In this document: positions 35,043 to 43,803 of the stretch, piece after piece
Numbering within the stretch: the stretch's first letter is position 1
Layout of the letters: each line of letters begins with the position of its first letter
Assembly: GCA_002709695.1 (NCBI GenBank)
Contig: PAQF01000077.1
Span: forward strand, 1 to 64,000
Length of the DNA: 64,000 nt
Source of the DNA: Candidatus Poribacteria bacterium
GTDB lineage: Bacteria > Poribacteria > WGA-4E > UBA9662
Direction: 5' to 3'
Position numbers and translations under genes: made by a program
The notes under the pieces: generated by a model
Databases searched by the model: none
Told to the model about the DNA's origin: nothing
What the model saw: the letters and a program-made list of their open reading frames with translations, nothing else

Positions 35043-36233
35043 TTATCCATTCAATACTTCTTTTATTCGATCGAGTCCACGGTTAATTTCAGTTTCAGAG
35101 GTGGCAAAGGACAAGCGCATATTTTTGTCCGCTCCGAATCCATCTCCTGGGACAACACCAACCTTAGCGGAATCAAGCAGGAAATTAGCTAGATCTTGTG
35201 ACCCGTTAATCTTAAACCCATCAATCGTACGATTATAATGGTCAGAAAAATCTGGAAAAATATAGAATGCGCCTTGAGGTTTTACATAGGTAACACCATC
35301 AATGTCATCAAATCGTTCGCAGATCAAGTCTCGCCTTTTTTCAAAAGCTGTACACATGCTCTTAACTGCTTCTTGAGAGCTGGATATAGCCATTAAAGCT
35401 GCCTTTTGAGCTATAGATGTTGGATTTGAAGTGCTGTGAGACTGGATTCTGCTCATTGCCGATATTGCGTCCTTTGGACCTGCAGTATATCCGATACGCC
35501 ATCCGGTCATAGAGTAAGCTTTGGAAACACCGTTTACTACAAACGTAATTGCTTGAATATCACTATCAAAAGCAGCAATCGAGCAGTGTTGATTCCCATC
35601 GTACAAAAGCGACTCATAAATTTCATCGGAGATAACATAAAAATTCTTGTCTGTAGCCAACCCTGCTATTTCCCGTAGTGCATCATGGTCATAAACAGTG
35701 CCTGTTGGATTACTAGGGCTATTTATAATAACTGCCTTTGTTTTGTCAGTTACTACAGCAGCAATTTGATCAGCTGTTAAGCAAAAGTTCTGATCGGCTG
35801 TTGTTTCTACAACGATTGGAATACCATCGGCCAGTTTAACCATTTCAATGTAGCTAACCCAATAAGGAGCTGCAAAAATAACTTCGTCTCCCGGATTGCA
35901 AATTGCTTGTAGAATGTTGTAAATGGTATGTTTAGCACCACAGTTAACAATAACCTCGGATGGTTCATAATTTAGATTATTATCGTTTTTGAATTTGGTT
36001 ACTATGGCATTTTTAAGCTCGGAAATACCAGCCACTGGTGTATATTTTGTGAAGCCAGCTTGGATGGAATCGATTCCTGCTTCTTTAATGTGTTCAGGTG
36101 TATCAAAGTCCGGTTCACCGGCACCGAATTTGACAACGTCTAACCCATCAGCAACCATTTGGTTAATCTTTGCTGTAATTGCTAATGTGGAAGATGCTGC
36201 GACCTGTGTACTTCGCTCAGAAAGTGATAACAT
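35043..36233 (-). CDS. aspC: Aspartate aminotransferase (class I, PLP-dependent)
   Basis: The 396-residue enzyme interconverts aspartate/2-oxoglutarate and oxaloacetate/glutamate. The PLP lysine is K238 in SKAYSMTGWRIGY. SPSNPTGTVY and VISDEIYESLLYDG hold the Asn and Asp/Tyr PLP contacts, and the C-terminal MRLSFATSE carries the carboxylate-binding Arg. The N-terminus (LSERSTQVAASSTLAITAKI) is typical of the AT I-gamma subgroup. AGGA precedes the ATG by seven bases. It lies 24 bases after the DnaJ-like gene. Other amino donors are possible in this subgroup. Confidence 0.9.
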   Translation of the reverse strand: MLSLSERSTQVAASSTLAITAKINQMVADGLDVVKFGAGEPDFDTPEHIKEAGIDSIQAGFTKYTPVAGISELKNAIVTKFKNDNNLNYEPSEVIVNCGAKHTIYNILQAICNPGDEVIFAAPYWVSYIEMVKLADGIPIVVETTADQNFCLTADQIAAVVTDKTKAVIINSPSNPTGTVYDHDALREIAGLATDKNFYVISDEIYESLLYDGNQHCSIAAFDSDIQAITFVVNGVSKAYSMTGWRIGYTAGPKDAISAMSRIQSHSTSNPTSIAQKAALMAISSSQEAVKSMCTAFEKRRDLICERFDDIDGVTYVKPQGAFYIFPDFSDHYNRTIDGFKINGSQDLANFLLDSAKVGVVPGDGFGADKNMRLSFATSETEINRGLDRIKEVLNG

Positions 36234-36257
36234 GAAATTTTCCTAATAATAATGTAT

Positions 36258-37121
36258 TTACTTTTTAAAAGTCTCAGACAACTCATTAAGGATCATCTTT
36301 TGACGATCGGTCAATCTTTTGGGTACTTCAACTTTGACTTGAATGCGTAGATCTCCCTTCCTTCCTTTATAGTCTGTGATACCATGGCCGCGGAGACGCA
36401 ATTGCTGTCCAGGTTGAGTCCCCGCAGGGATTTTTAGATCTATATCGTTTTTTAAAGTAGGTATTCGAATTTTCCCACCCAATGCTGCCAATGTAAAGGG
36501 GATTTTGGTTATAGTTATCACATCTAAATTCTCACGCTGGAAATTAGGGTGGGATTGAACAGAAATTTCAAGTAGTAGAGTCCCTCGTTTGTTGTTCCCA
36601 ACATTCTGTCCCTGATTTTTGAGGTTCAGTTTGTCTCCATTCTTAATACCAGCTGGTATTTTTACTTTGATAGCTCTACCATTAACTTGGATTTGCTTTT
36701 CACTACCAAGCGCGGCATCTTCGAAAGAAACTTGCAGTTTTGCTTCCATATCGCCGCTTGGCGGGCGACGCCCACCGAACACATCGCCAAAAGCATCACT
36801 GAAATCTCCGAATCCGCCGAAACTACTACGTCCAAAGATGTCGGAGAAATGAGAAAAAATATCTTCTGAACTTTTGAATCCTTGGAAACCTGAATTATTT
36901 ATACCAGCGTGACCATGCATGTCATAAATCTTCCGTTTTTCGGAATCTGATAGCACCTCGTATGCATTAGAAGCCTCTTTGAATTTACTCTCAGCAATCT
37001 TGTCTCCTGGATTCTTATCGGGGTGGAATTTTAGCGCAGTTTTCCGATAAGCTTTTTTAATTTCATCAGGTGAAGCTGACTTACTAAGACCAAGCACTTC
37101 GTAGTAATCTCGCTCTGCCAT
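36258..37121 (-). CDS. cbpA: DnaJ-type co-chaperone without zinc finger (CbpA-like)
   Basis: The 287-residue protein has an N-terminal J domain (residues 5-70) with the DnaK-stimulating HPD motif at 33-35. A Gly/Phe-rich linker with [21 protein letters not shown] follows, then two DnaJ C-terminal substrate-binding domains (from about 120: [42 protein letters not shown]). The CxxCxGxG zinc region of true DnaJ is missing, which makes it CbpA/DnaJ2-like. It lies between asd and the aminotransferase gene in the same unit. Confidence 0.92.
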   Translation of the reverse strand: MAERDYYEVLGLSKSASPDEIKKAYRKTALKFHPDKNPGDKIAESKFKEASNAYEVLSDSEKRKIYDMHGHAGINNSGFQGFKSSEDIFSHFSDIFGRSSFGGFGDFSDAFGDVFGGRRPPSGDMEAKLQVSFEDAALGSEKQIQVNGRAIKVKIPAGIKNGDKLNLKNQGQNVGNNKRGTLLLEISVQSHPNFQRENLDVITITKIPFTLAALGGKIRIPTLKNDIDLKIPAGTQPGQQLRLRGHGITDYKGRKGDLRIQVKVEVPKRLTDRQKMILNELSETFKK

Positions 37122-37157
37122 TATCTTAACTGTATTTGACTTAAGCCTAAACGGTAT

Positions 37158-38168
37158 TTATACTTGGCTTTGATTTAGCATTTCCGCGATTTGAATTGTG
37201 TTCAAGGCCGCGCCTTTTCTCAAGTTATCCGCGACAACCCACAAATTCAACCCGTTTTCAACTGACTTGTCTTCCCGTATCCGGCCAACGTATACATGAT
37301 CTGTCCCTGCAGCATCAACAGCAAGTGGATATTTCTGTTTACTTGGATCATCATTTAGGACTATACCAGGAGCTTCAGAAAGTATCTGTCTCGCTTGGTC
37401 AACTGTAATTTTATCTTCTGTTTCGATGTTTATGGATTCAGAATGTGCATATAGTACTGGAACTCGAACGGTTGTAGCTGATACTCCAATTGAGTCATCG
37501 TCTAAAATTTTGTGAGTTTCGTTAATCATCTTGATCTCTTCTTCATTGTCTCCACTATCAAGGAACGGCCAATCAAAAGCAACGTTAAAAGCCATTTGGT
37601 GGGGGAAATTGTCTAGTTTAATTTCCTGGCCCTCAAGTGCCGAAATTGTCTGACCAATTAATTCATCAACAGCGCTACCCCCTTTACCAGAAACACTCTG
37701 ATATGTTGAAACAACAATCCGCTTTAGGCCAACCTTGTCGTAAATTGGTTTGAGAGCAACAAGCATTTGGATAGTTGAGCAATTCGGGTTTGCAATTAAG
37801 CCTTTGTGACGCAGTGCTGCCTGCATATTGACTTCAGGGATCACTAATGGTACATCGGGATCCATACGAAATGCGCTTGTATTGTCAATGACAAGACAAC
37901 CTTTTTCAACAGCGGTTGGTAGAAACTCTTTACTAACGGACCCACCTGCAGATGCAAGCACAAGATCTATATCTTCAAACGATTGGTGTGTCAGTTCTTC
38001 GACAACGATTGGTTCTTCTCCAAATTCTAAGACATTACCTGCAGACCTGTGTGATGAGAGCAATTTGAGCGAAGAAATAGGGAAATTTCTTTCTTGTAAA
38101 AGTAGCATCATGGTTGCACCAACAGCACCCGTTGCACCCATAATAGCCACCCGGTATTCGCGATCCAT
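37158..38168 (-). CDS. asd: Aspartate-semialdehyde dehydrogenase
   Basis: The 336-residue enzyme makes aspartate semialdehyde for lysine/diaminopimelate, threonine and methionine. It has the NADP-binding GATGAVG (residues 11-17), the catalytic Cys130 in NPNCSTIQM, a substrate loop in TYQSVSGKG and the VRVPVLYAHSE segment near the active-site His. GAGGT is five bases before the ATG. It is the promoter-proximal gene of the ten-gene minus-strand unit; an aspartate aminotransferase downstream supplies the pathway's start. Candidate promoter: ATTTTA/ACGCAA on the plus strand (38217-38246, minus-strand TAAAAT and TTGCGT, 18-base spacing), a weak match. Confidence 0.95.
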   Translation of the reverse strand: MDREYRVAIMGATGAVGATMMLLLQERNFPISSLKLLSSHRSAGNVLEFGEEPIVVEELTHQSFEDIDLVLASAGGSVSKEFLPTAVEKGCLVIDNTSAFRMDPDVPLVIPEVNMQAALRHKGLIANPNCSTIQMLVALKPIYDKVGLKRIVVSTYQSVSGKGGSAVDELIGQTISALEGQEIKLDNFPHQMAFNVAFDWPFLDSGDNEEEIKMINETHKILDDDSIGVSATTVRVPVLYAHSESINIETEDKITVDQARQILSEAPGIVLNDDPSKQKYPLAVDAAGTDHVYVGRIREDKSVENGLNLWVVADNLRKGAALNTIQIAEMLNQSQV

Positions 38169-38932
38169 TTTTACCTCGTAAATTAATTGGTATAGTAATT
38201 TCAGAGCAACAATTTAATTTTAACACACGTTGAAAGCAAGACGCAATGCAAACGATATACCAATTATCTCCGGGTAATAACTATCGATTCCATATAGGAT
38301 ATCATGGTATATAATCGATCTAATAAATGGTAATTGTAACTGTCATCGTTTTATACTTATGTCTCTTAAAACGATCATCAACTTAGCTCCCAACATAATT
38401 GTAGAGCGCTCAAAAAAACACGTCAAAACCCTTCGTTAAACTAGAGAAATGTCAAATTCCAATTACCTAATACCAATCTATTTATTGGCTACTTGGTAGA
38501 CGTAACAAATAGTTGCCTTTAGTTACAAATTAGTTATTAAAATCAAAAGTAAGTCGTAGTACTAGGGTATGCTCCGGATGTTCTCTTGTTGAAATAGTTC
38601 CATTCAAATTGTCTTCTTCGTTCAATTTCCGTCTCTGGAAACCAGAGTTTTCAGAGACGAAAGGCATTATCCATTATCGAAACCGCAGAATGACGAAAAC
38701 ATTGATATCATTCTTAAAATGGTACTGGGTCCTAACGACACAGAATACACTTGATATTACTTGTTATGTCTGATATTATCCTGCCTGGAATTAGCTGGTT
38801 ATAACTGATAATATAATATCCTAAGCCGTTTAGAGATAATCCACTTAGGTTACGTTTATCTTTTTTTAGTTAAAAGAATCTTAAGCTTTCTCTATTTATT
38901 TTTAAATCAACTTAGTTATAGGGAGTTTTTCA
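38169..38932. other. Long divergent intergenic region with a switching hairpin
   Basis: These 764 bases separate asd (leftward) from the HTH/coiled-coil gene (rightward). I see no coding frame with a ribosome binding site and no tRNA-like element. The one strong structure is the double hairpin at 38630-38659. The length is unusual for this compact window and could hide a small RNA. Confidence 0.5.
38630..38659. promoter_or_regulatory. Pair of mutually exclusive hairpins
   Basis: CGTCTCTGGAAA (38630-38641) pairs with TTTTCAGAGACG (38648-38659) with one G-T wobble. Inside it, CTCTGG (38633-38638) pairs perfectly with CCAGAG (38642-38647) around AAA. The two foldings compete for the same bases, as in antiterminator or ribosensor elements, but no T-run follows on either strand. 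Confidence 0.45.
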
Positions 38933-39658
38933 ATGATCGAAATAAACAAGTCCCAATTACTTTCTAGCGTAAAGAATAAAAGGGGAACAATTGCAGACCA
39001 GTTGGGAATAACTCGACAAACTTTTTCTAGAAGGATACGAAACCCACAAGAGTTAAGGGTATCTGAAATCAACCAGTTATTAGTACACCTTGTTACAGAC
39101 ACAATTCAGGTTCAAGGGACAGACATACATCACTTGGAAGAGTTGAAGGAAAAAATTCAGGAAATCAAAAAGATCGTTCAGCAAAAGGAAGAACAAATCG
39201 ATCAACTAAAGCATCGTGTTTTTGATTTACAATCTTCTACGACTCAAAGAAAATGGCTAATTGAATACAAAACTCGATATTATCCTGGAAGTAAGAAAGA
39301 TGCGCTGGAAATTTATGAAGGTTACATTCTTCCTTCTAATAATAAGGTAGGAATTGGTTCGCACAAGGAATTGGGCTCAAACGAATGGGACATGATAAAC
39401 TACTTTCAAGCCAATGACGTTAATTACATCAGACACAGCAAATCGATAGCCCCAGAGGCTAACGGTGCGAACTTGGTTAACAGAAATGTTGGCTTGATAG
39501 AACTCTGGGATATATTGCCTGATTCTATAGATACAGATGTTTGGTTGGAATCTTTTGCTGAAACCTGCGGAGGGATAGAAGAGCGTGATGCAATGTGGCG
39601 CGAATATATCGGAATGGTTGACAGAACAGAGTGTGGAGTTTTGAGAAACATATTTTAA
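38933..39658 (+). CDS. Unrecognised HTH plus coiled-coil protein
   Basis: I do not recognise a family for this 241-residue protein. Residues 18-50 (GTIADQLGITRQTFSRRIRNP) read as a Cro/CI-like helix-turn-helix. Residues 62-105 are a heptad coiled coil (HHLEELKEKIQEIKKIVQQK). The C-terminal 130 residues are mixed alpha/beta with no known signature. The protein may be a dimeric DNA-binding regulator with a sensory C-terminal domain. GGGAG precedes the ATG by eight bases. It stands alone after a 764-base intergenic region and converges with rfaE2; an imperfect hairpin (39673-39698) lies between them. Confidence 0.75.
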   Translation: MIEINKSQLLSSVKNKRGTIADQLGITRQTFSRRIRNPQELRVSEINQLLVHLVTDTIQVQGTDIHHLEELKEKIQEIKKIVQQKEEQIDQLKHRVFDLQSSTTQRKWLIEYKTRYYPGSKKDALEIYEGYILPSNNKVGIGSHKELGSNEWDMINYFQANDVNYIRHSKSIAPEANGANLVNRNVGLIELWDILPDSIDTDVWLESFAETCGGIEERDAMWREYIGMVDRTECGVLRNIF

Positions 39659-39729
39659 CTTGAAACCGCCAATAGCTGCAAACTAGGTTGCAAAGCTACA
39701 CAGAGAAAGGAAGTAAGATATCATGGACT

Positions 39730-40200
39730 TTAGGATCGATCAAGAATAGTTTGGATTATGTTGGTAGTAGATTTTCCTTCGATGTTTAAACCAACGATAA
39801 CTTTGCCCCCGTTTTCTTCAACAACTTCGCGTTCAATAACTTGTTCAATTGTGTAATCACCACCTTTGACATGAATATCGGGTTTGAATTCTGATAACAA
39901 GCTAACCGGTTCAAGTTCAGGAAAGATAACAACGTAGTCCACACAGTTTAATCCTGCTAGCATCTCAGCCCGCTCGTTTTCTGGAATAAGAGGACGTTTT
40001 GCACCTTTTATCTTTCGAACCGAACTATCGCTGTTAACCCCAACAACCAACAAATCACCTAACTTCTTTGCTGCTTGCAAATATCGTAAATGTCCAACGT
40101 GTATTAAGTCGAAACACCCGTTGGTTGTCACAATAGTTTTCTCTTTCTCTTTTTCCTGGGCAATAATTTGAGTCAGCGTCTCACGTGTCTGAATCTTCAC
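39730..40200 (-). CDS. rfaE2: D-glycero-beta-D-manno-heptose 1-phosphate adenylyltransferase
   Basis: The 156-residue nucleotidyltransferase makes ADP-heptose for the LPS inner core. The family signature TTNGCFDLIHVGHLRYL contains the HxGH motif (H34-H37). VKGGDYTIEQVIEREVVE is the RfaE/HldE C-terminal segment, and KSTTNIIQTI is the ISTTxII-like element. It is a stand-alone domain, whereas in Escherichia coli it is fused to the heptose kinase as HldE. The separate kinase must lie elsewhere. It fits the LPS genes at 2.9-5.7 kb. Confidence 0.93.
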   Translation of the reverse strand: MKIQTRETLTQIIAQEKEKEKTIVTTNGCFDLIHVGHLRYLQAAKKLGDLLVVGVNSDSSVRKIKGAKRPLIPENERAEMLAGLNCVDYVVIFPELEPVSLLSEFKPDIHVKGGDYTIEQVIEREVVEENGGKVIVGLNIEGKSTTNIIQTILDRS

Positions 40201-40294
40201 TAGAATCCCTAAAGGCTTCTCATTTCTGTCTATCCGAATACTAGACTTTTCCTAAACTTTCTATTACTATCTTGCTATATTAACATTAATAAAA

Positions 40295-40618
40295 TTAAGC
40301 CCTCACATCTAGATTACCACCAATGTCCCGAGACTGGGACTCTTCCTGTTGAGTATCAGATTCTTCTTCAGATTGAGGAGGAGCCTCTGCCTGAGGAGAA
40401 TCTACTTCCTGTTGAGGATTTGTTTCTTGGGGTTCAGGTTGTTCCTGAGGTGGAACTTGTTCAGACCTTCCTTCCTCAGGTGGTGGTGCTTCTGGTGCTT
40501 GGCTTTCATTGACAAAATTTTCAGCTTCATCAGCCCTTTGTTGGTATTGTTCATTATTTGCCTGATGAGTGGACAATGAAAATGAAGTAACACTGTTTTC
40601 TAGGCCTGCGGATCTCAT
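40295..40618 (-). CDS. Low-complexity Pro/Glu/Gln-rich small protein, unknown
   Basis: This 107-residue protein is not a recognised family. A conventional N-terminal 38 residues are followed by a disordered acidic region (about 39-95) dominated by P, E, Q and S, then a short ordered tail GGNLDVRA. A strong GGAGG lies nine bases before the ATG at 40618, so it is likely expressed. There is no signal peptide or membrane segment. It precedes rfaE2 on the same strand by 94 bases. The conserved-looking C-terminus may be a binding peptide, which is a guess. Confidence 0.6.
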   Translation of the reverse strand: MRSAGLENSVTSFSLSTHQANNEQYQQRADEAENFVNESQAPEAPPPEEGRSEQVPPQEQPEPQETNPQQEVDSPQAEAPPQSEEESDTQQEESQSRDIGGNLDVRA

Positions 40619-40875
40619 ACCAAATTACCTCCGTATGGTGTGGATGTTTGTAAGGTACTTTTTACTATTTCCGTAGAATTTGCTACTAACAATCAGATAC
40701 AGATATAATGACCATTGATTATTTATCGGTCAGAAGAAACAAAAACTTTAGAGTAATCCTGAAGAAACTGTTTTTTTTGCTAACAAACATTGATTAATTT
40801 GAATATTGTATCTGCTTCCTAGCTTTAAAAGCATCATTTTGTAAAGTTTAAGGGCAAAAATAGAGGAACAGCACC

Positions 40876-41742
40876 ATGGAATTTATTCGTCTAACTAATG
40901 AACAACTTCAACACTTCGATGAAAACGGATACCTAGTCGTACCAAAAGCTATTGACCGGGCTGCTGTTGAGAAAATCGTTGAGATAGGTGATCGGTTCAT
41001 GGAATTTGAACTCTGCCGTTCACACAGAGATTCCAAACCGATAAACTATTATTTTAACCGTTATTTTGATCTTACCCAGAATGAAACTCTACTTCAAATT
41101 GTCACCAATTCTAATACAGTCCCATTCGTAGTTCAACTACTTTCTTCAGACATTCGGTTGAGTGGTGGAAACCTTATTTATAAATATCCTCAGCCGGTTT
41201 CACCCACTCCCGTTTACCCTGATGGAGACGGGAGATCCTTTCGAAACTGGCATCGAGATCTAAACAATTTTGCTCCAAACCATCCAATCCGGAACACAGT
41301 TGCTATCAGAGTCACTTACTGCTTAACTGATTTCAGTCAGCCAAATTCTGGTGTAACTTTGCTGGTAGCGGGCAGTCACCATTTGACAAAACCACTACAC
41401 TTTGACAAACAAGATTCCAAACGACCGGAAGCAGATATTTACCCTGATAAAGCAGTAGAACTCTCTTTACGCCCAGGTGATGCTTATTTATTCAGTACTT
41501 TAATTTATCATACTCCGGCGGTGAATTTCACTAATAACGTCGCTAAGGTGTTAATGGCTAACTATGCCTATCGTTGGTGGGGAGAACCTGTTTACCAGAC
41601 AACAGATGAAGTATTCGATAAAGTTGATGAGATTGGAGCCCAACTTCTTGGTAAAAGGATCAGTGGAAATTTGCCATTGACTGAATGGGCAAAAAAACAT
41701 GGCATTCTGTCAGATGAACCACAGATGCGTATTTATGTTTAA
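40876..41742 (+). CDS. Phytanoyl-CoA dioxygenase family protein
   Basis: The 288-residue Fe(II)/2-oxoglutarate oxygenase has iron ligands H126 and D128 in NWHRDLN and H212 in LIYHTPAVN. VAGSHHLTKPL is the strand element before the distal ligand, and RPGDAYLFSTL leads into the distal histidine. The start has GAGGAACAGCACC upstream. It is followed 48 bases later by a paralogue sharing the N-terminus (L.E.Q...F.E.GYL.V.KAID), so the two arose by tandem duplication. The substrate is unknown. Confidence 0.9.
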   Translation: MEFIRLTNEQLQHFDENGYLVVPKAIDRAAVEKIVEIGDRFMEFELCRSHRDSKPINYYFNRYFDLTQNETLLQIVTNSNTVPFVVQLLSSDIRLSGGNLIYKYPQPVSPTPVYPDGDGRSFRNWHRDLNNFAPNHPIRNTVAIRVTYCLTDFSQPNSGVTLLVAGSHHLTKPLHFDKQDSKRPEADIYPDKAVELSLRPGDAYLFSTLIYHTPAVNFTNNVAKVLMANYAYRWWGEPVYQTTDEVFDKVDEIGAQLLGKRISGNLPLTEWAKKHGILSDEPQMRIYV

Positions 41743-41790
41743 TTTTAAGAAATCAATAAATAATTTTTAACACTGATTCGAGGGGATCTT

Positions 41791-42639
41791 ATGGATTTTG
41801 TTCGGTTAACTGAAAAACAGCGCCAAGTTTTTGAAGAAGATGGCTATCTTATTGTACGAAAAGCCATTGATGCTGAGACCGTTGCAATTCTAGCTAAATC
41901 TGGGGACCAGTTGATGGAATCATTTGAATATGACGGTTTTTATGCGCATAGACGCCACGGGGTAGTACAAGAAGAGCCTTTCTTATCTCTGGTGTCAAAT
42001 TCGAGTACAGTGCCCTTAATCATTCAATTACTAGGTACAAACATTCATATAACAAATACTGCTTTAATTTATAAGCATCCACAGGGTGAAACACTTGTTT
42101 CTGAGAGAAATTGGCATCGTGATGTTGGCGTACATTTAGATTTGGGACACAACGACTTGCCTCGTGTTGGTTTAAAGATTGGTTACTGTCTGACAGATTG
42201 TATGGAACCGAATTCGGGATCAACTTTGTTTGTAGAAGGAAGTAATAATTTGGCTCAGCCACTAGCCATTCCTGCCGAGCAAACGGACCCTAAAGAATTC
42301 CATGAACCGTTTTTGAAGGCCGGGGATGCTTTCTTGTTTGAAAGCCGTACTTACCATGCACCTGCACTTAATTTTACTAATTCTATCGCCAAATCAATCA
42401 TTTATGGTTATCATTATCGTTGGATTAAACCTGATTATTATCTACGATATTATAACGGGAAACAACAGCCAGTACAGGATTTGTTAGAAAAAATGGACGA
42501 TGTTACCAGACAGCTTTTAGGTGCATGTACGGATACAACAGGCCGTACAGCTCCAGATGGCATTGAATGGCCAATAAGAGAGTGGAGCGAAAATTATAAT
42601 ATTGCTTTGAAACAGAGTCCTCAAGTGGATAAGAAATAA
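41791..42639 (+). CDS. Phytanoyl-CoA dioxygenase family protein, tandem paralogue
   Basis: The 282-residue paralogue of the preceding gene has iron ligands H109 and D111 in NWHRDVG and H189 in RTYHAPALN, with K201 in a position that may bind 2-oxoglutarate. KAGDAFLFESR and VEGSNNLAQPL match the paralogue's sequence. GAGGGGA lies about seven bases before the ATG. Divergence between the two copies is high outside the motifs, implying different substrates. They are probably co-transcribed. Confidence 0.9.
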   Translation: MDFVRLTEKQRQVFEEDGYLIVRKAIDAETVAILAKSGDQLMESFEYDGFYAHRRHGVVQEEPFLSLVSNSSTVPLIIQLLGTNIHITNTALIYKHPQGETLVSERNWHRDVGVHLDLGHNDLPRVGLKIGYCLTDCMEPNSGSTLFVEGSNNLAQPLAIPAEQTDPKEFHEPFLKAGDAFLFESRTYHAPALNFTNSIAKSIIYGYHYRWIKPDYYLRYYNGKQQPVQDLLEKMDDVTRQLLGACTDTTGRTAPDGIEWPIREWSENYNIALKQSPQVDKK

Positions 42640-42859
42640 AGAACTAGGTTACGATTGTTCAACCTCTCATTTCCTAGCAGTTTTCAGTCTGCGTAGACAA
42701 ACAAACTTTTCTCTATAAATTCGAAATCCTTTATGTTTTAAGCAGTAAGAAAAAATTAGGTTATCAGGGTACAAGTTTCTGTGATTGACAACGAACTAGT
42801 ACGGGCTGTTAAACTTCATTCAGGTCACCACAAGCCTTTTCTGAGGAATAAAGCTTAGA

Positions 42860-43626
42860 TTATTTCTTGGACTTTATTCGGCTCCAAGTTGTGGCCAGTT
42901 TTGACTGAGGTTCAACAGCAAAAGCATCTGCCCAACCATTTAGCAATTGCCCAATTTCATCAGCTTCTAGAGCCCGATTACAAATGACAATCTCATCTAT
43001 ACCGGGAGTGAATGATTCTGAACCAAACTTAAGTTGTAAAATTGAACCAGGTGCGATAGCTCCACCCTACTCCGGTTTCTAGTCTTTACCACCAGCACCT
43101 AAGGCGCCCTTTTTACTTTCAGGTTCACCAACAACGTACATTTCCACGTTTCTGCCATCATAAGTTTCAGCAACGTGATACCATTTCTCTCGTTCTAACT
43201 CGGTTTTTCCGTAGAAACCAGGAGTGATTCCATTCGAAGTCCAAACTCTAAATGAGAATCCATGTGGCACTGGTTCGCCGCCGGATTGATCTTCTAATAG
43301 GTAAGAGCCATTTTTCTGGGTCCAGTGTCAGAATCAGCATCAACCCGGAACCAAGCGGCAATTGTCATTTCCTTCTCAACACTGAGTAAGCTAGGAGAAT
43401 CTTTAACGTCAATGGCGCCGTCTCCTTTAGCAAAAACCGCATCACCAAATTTACCATTTTTGAAGTTAAAGTCTCCACTGTCTGTCCCTTTATTACTGTT
43501 TCCAGATTCATCTTTATAATCACCATCAAGAAGCCAAACACCAACTATTGCTTTATCATCGGGTTCTAGAGCCCACAGAGACACAGTGATAAAGAAAGCA
43601 CAGGTTACTGCAATAAATTTCCTCAT
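42860..43626 (-). pseudogene. Decayed secreted LamG-domain (concanavalin A-like) protein
   Basis: From ATG 43626 (AGGAGA seven bases upstream) the frame reads a signal peptide (FIAVTCAFFITVSLWA) and LamG motifs GVWLLDGDYKDESGN and MTIAAWFRVDADSDTG. A one-base shift near 43316 moves the homology to YLLEDQSGG and EREKWYHVAETYDG. Two in-frame TAG codons at 43079-43064 then interrupt it, after which the same frame continues GIDEIVICNRALEADEIGQL and ends FAVEPQSKLATTWSRIKSKK at 42860. Each half matches a typical 250-residue secreted LamG protein, so the gene is recently broken. The substrate (glycan or protein) is unknown. Confidence 0.82.
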
Positions 43627-43803
43627 TATAGTTCTCCTTACATTAAGCATCCAATTTGCTTGTTATTATATAATATACTTCAACCAAATAATATTATATA
43701 TAAGTTTCCAACCAAACTTGTAAAAACAGAAAACCTCAATATTGAAAATTGAGTCAAGTATAATTTAGAATTGGTTTCTCAAAACAGTTTAAGGAAATAT
43801 CAA

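Noticed and set aside
40349-40579. Arg/Phe/Leu-rich plus-strand frame opposite the low-complexity gene
   Set aside because: It is the complement of Glu/Pro/Gln codons and has no ribosome binding site; the minus strand has a strong one.
43064-43081. TAG read-through or stop-codon reassignment in the LamG gene
   Set aside because: A frameshift is also present, and intact genes such as the isomerase at 829-1650 end in TAG, so ordinary decay is the simpler explanation.
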